Below are positions 5,450 through 6,514 of a stretch of 6,514 nucleotides of DNA, piece by piece; the stretch's first letter is position 1, and every line of letters begins with the position of its first letter. Below the pieces are notes generated by a model. That model was not told where the DNA came from and ran no database searches. It saw only the letters and a program-made list of their open reading frames with translations. Position numbers and translations under genes: made by a program. Source of the stretch: Planctomycetota bacterium (GTDB lineage: Bacteria > Planctomycetota > Planctomycetia > Gemmatales > Gemmataceae); contig JAGWVO010000204.1 of assembly GCA_018970845.1 (NCBI GenBank), forward strand, positions 1 through 6,514, written 5' to 3'.

Positions 5450-6514
5450 ATGAACCCGACACGACGATCGCTGATGGCCGCCGGCACCGCCTGGACCCTC
5501 CTGCCGGGAGCGGCGGCAACAGCCGAGGGCGCGGGCGGGCTTCACATCGCGACTTTCCGGGCCGATGTCACTCCGCCCAAGGGGCATCCGTGTTGTGGCG
5601 GTTGGATCAAGCCCATCGAGGTGGTCGATGATCCCCTCGAGGCGCTTGGGGTGGTGCTGCTGGGCGCCGGCAAGCCGATCGTCCTGTGCGCGGTCGACTG
5701 GACCGGCATCCTCAACGAGGCTCATGTGGCGTGGCGCGAGGCCCTGGCCCAGGCGGCCGGAACCACGCCGGACAGGGTGGCGGTGCATTGCGTTCACCAG
5801 CACAACGCGCCGTTCGCGTGCCTGGAGTCCGAGAAACTGGTGGCCGCGCATGCCGAGTTGCCGCACATCGTCCTTCCTGATTTCCATGCCCGCGCGGTGG
5901 ACGCGGTCCGCGCCGCGGTGGCGGCGGCCATCGGCAAGGCCGCGCCGGTGAGCCATGTGGCTATGGGGCGGGCGAAGGTGGAGAAGGTGGCTGGCAACCG
6001 CCGGCTCGACCGCGACGCCACCGGCCGGGTGAAAACCATGCGCGGCAGCGCATGCCGCGACCCGCGGTTGCTCGCCATGCCCGAGGGGTTGATCGACCCC
6101 GATTTGCGGAGCGTGGCGTTCTTCAATGGATCCCGCAAGGTGGCTTCCCTGCATTACTACGCATGCCATCCGATGAGCTACTACGCCGACGGTCGCGTGA
6201 CGAGCGACTTCGTGGGACTCGCCCGCAAGGCACGGCAGGCCGAGGAACCGGGCTGCCACCATGTTTATTTCACCGGTTGCGCCGGAAACATCGCCGCGGG
6301 CAAGTACAACGACGGCACGCCCAAGGCCCGGGCCGAACTGACATCCCGCATGCTGGCGGCCCTGCGGGCTTCTGAGGCCGGCATGGAACCCGAGGCGGTG
6401 AAAACGGTCTCATGGAAAACGGCTGAAATGCTGCCCACGGCCCGCGCGAAGCCCTCCGTGGCTGAATTGCTGGCCAATATCGCCAACGCGAACCTCAAGG
6501 GTGCAAGCCGCAAC
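5450..6514 (+). CDS. Neutral/alkaline ceramidase-like exported hydrolase (3' end missing)
   Basis: The N-terminal 355 residues of an enzyme that resembles the neutral/alkaline non-lysosomal ceramidase N-terminal domain, a zinc-dependent amidase fold. The frame stays open to the window end and the stop lies outside. The start MNPTRRSLMAAGTAWTLLPG has a twin-arginine pair before a hydrophobic stretch and an Ala-rich cleavage zone, so Tat export is likely. Family features in order are FRADVTPPKGHPCCGGW (36-52), VHCVHQHNAPF (112-122; His116 and His118 are candidate metal ligands), HYYACHPMSYYADGRVTSDFVG (235-256; His240) and YFTGCAGNIAAGKYNDG (273-289). Planctomycetes have many such paralogs and true ceramidase activity is unproven for most. 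The start is supported by GAGG nine bases upstream and by the signal. The gene runs opposite to the hydrolase operon. Confidence 0.88.
   Translation, partial: MNPTRRSLMAAGTAWTLLPGAAATAEGAGGLHIATFRADVTPPKGHPCCGGWIKPIEVVDDPLEALGVVLLGAGKPIVLCAVDWTGILNEAHVAWREALAQAAGTTPDRVAVHCVHQHNAPFACLESEKLVAAHAELPHIVLPDFHARAVDAVRAAVAAAIGKAAPVSHVAMGRAKVEKVAGNRRLDRDATGRVKTMRGSACRDPRLLAMPEGLIDPDLRSVAFFNGSRKVASLHYYACHPMSYYADGRVTSDFVGLARKARQAEEPGCHHVYFTGCAGNIAAGKYNDGTPKARAELTSRMLAALRASEAGMEPEAVKTVSWKTAEMLPTARAKPSVAELLANIANANLKGASRN

Noticed and set aside
5378..6262. Upstream extension of the alpha/beta hydrolase frame to 6262
   Set aside because: The added 295 residues are the antisense of the ceramidase-like gene, rich in Arg/His/Gly with no family features. 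A ribosome site and hydrophobic N-terminus support the start at 5377.

Overview
The window looks like a piece of a planctomycete chromosome. It is GC-rich. It carries a DUF1559 protein with a prepilin-type N-terminus, which is a hallmark expansion of that phylum. It also carries a large surface protein whose N-terminus has the planctomycete 'E-x-LE-x-R-LTPA' type of leader, and a planctomycete-style neutral ceramidase-like enzyme. The leader resembles those I know from Gemmataceae/Isosphaeraceae, but genus and family cannot be fixed from this sequence. No rRNA, tRNA, CRISPR array or mobile element was seen.

Left part (1-2283, minus strand): a probable two-gene unit. A sigma70-like promoter (2256-2283) precedes a DUF1559 pseudopilin-like protein (1500-2219). 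After 42 bases follows a large modular surface protein (start at 1457, running off the left edge). It has a choice-of-anchor-M type domain, a Calx-beta domain and at least one complete Ig/cadherin-like repeat. Its first 485 residues are visible.

Middle (2220-2750): a roughly 530-base stretch without a convincing gene. It is AT-rich near the promoter and full of inverted repeats further right. The hairpin closest to 2751 looks like the intrinsic terminator of the operon that comes from the right.

Right part (2751-5377, minus strand): a three-gene operon of an alpha/beta hydrolase, a small exported protein of unknown function, and a thioredoxin/PDZ protein. The last gene is the most notable item. 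Its reading frame contains an in-frame TGA at 3786-3788, set in a C-x2-U-x2-C active-site-like motif. The TGA is followed at the right distance by a hairpin with a GGTCT apical loop, like the SECIS element of E. coli fdhF. The gene is therefore best read as a 387-residue selenoprotein that starts at a GTG overlapping the stop of the small upstream gene, not as the shorter 325-residue protein that an automatic caller would give.

Far right (5450-6514, plus strand): divergent from the operon, the N-terminal 355 residues of a Tat-exported neutral/alkaline ceramidase-like hydrolase, cut by the window end. All the proteins except the pseudopilin and possibly the surface protein appear to be exported enzymes or redox proteins. 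Any metabolic link between the ceramidase-like gene and the divergent operon is inference only.
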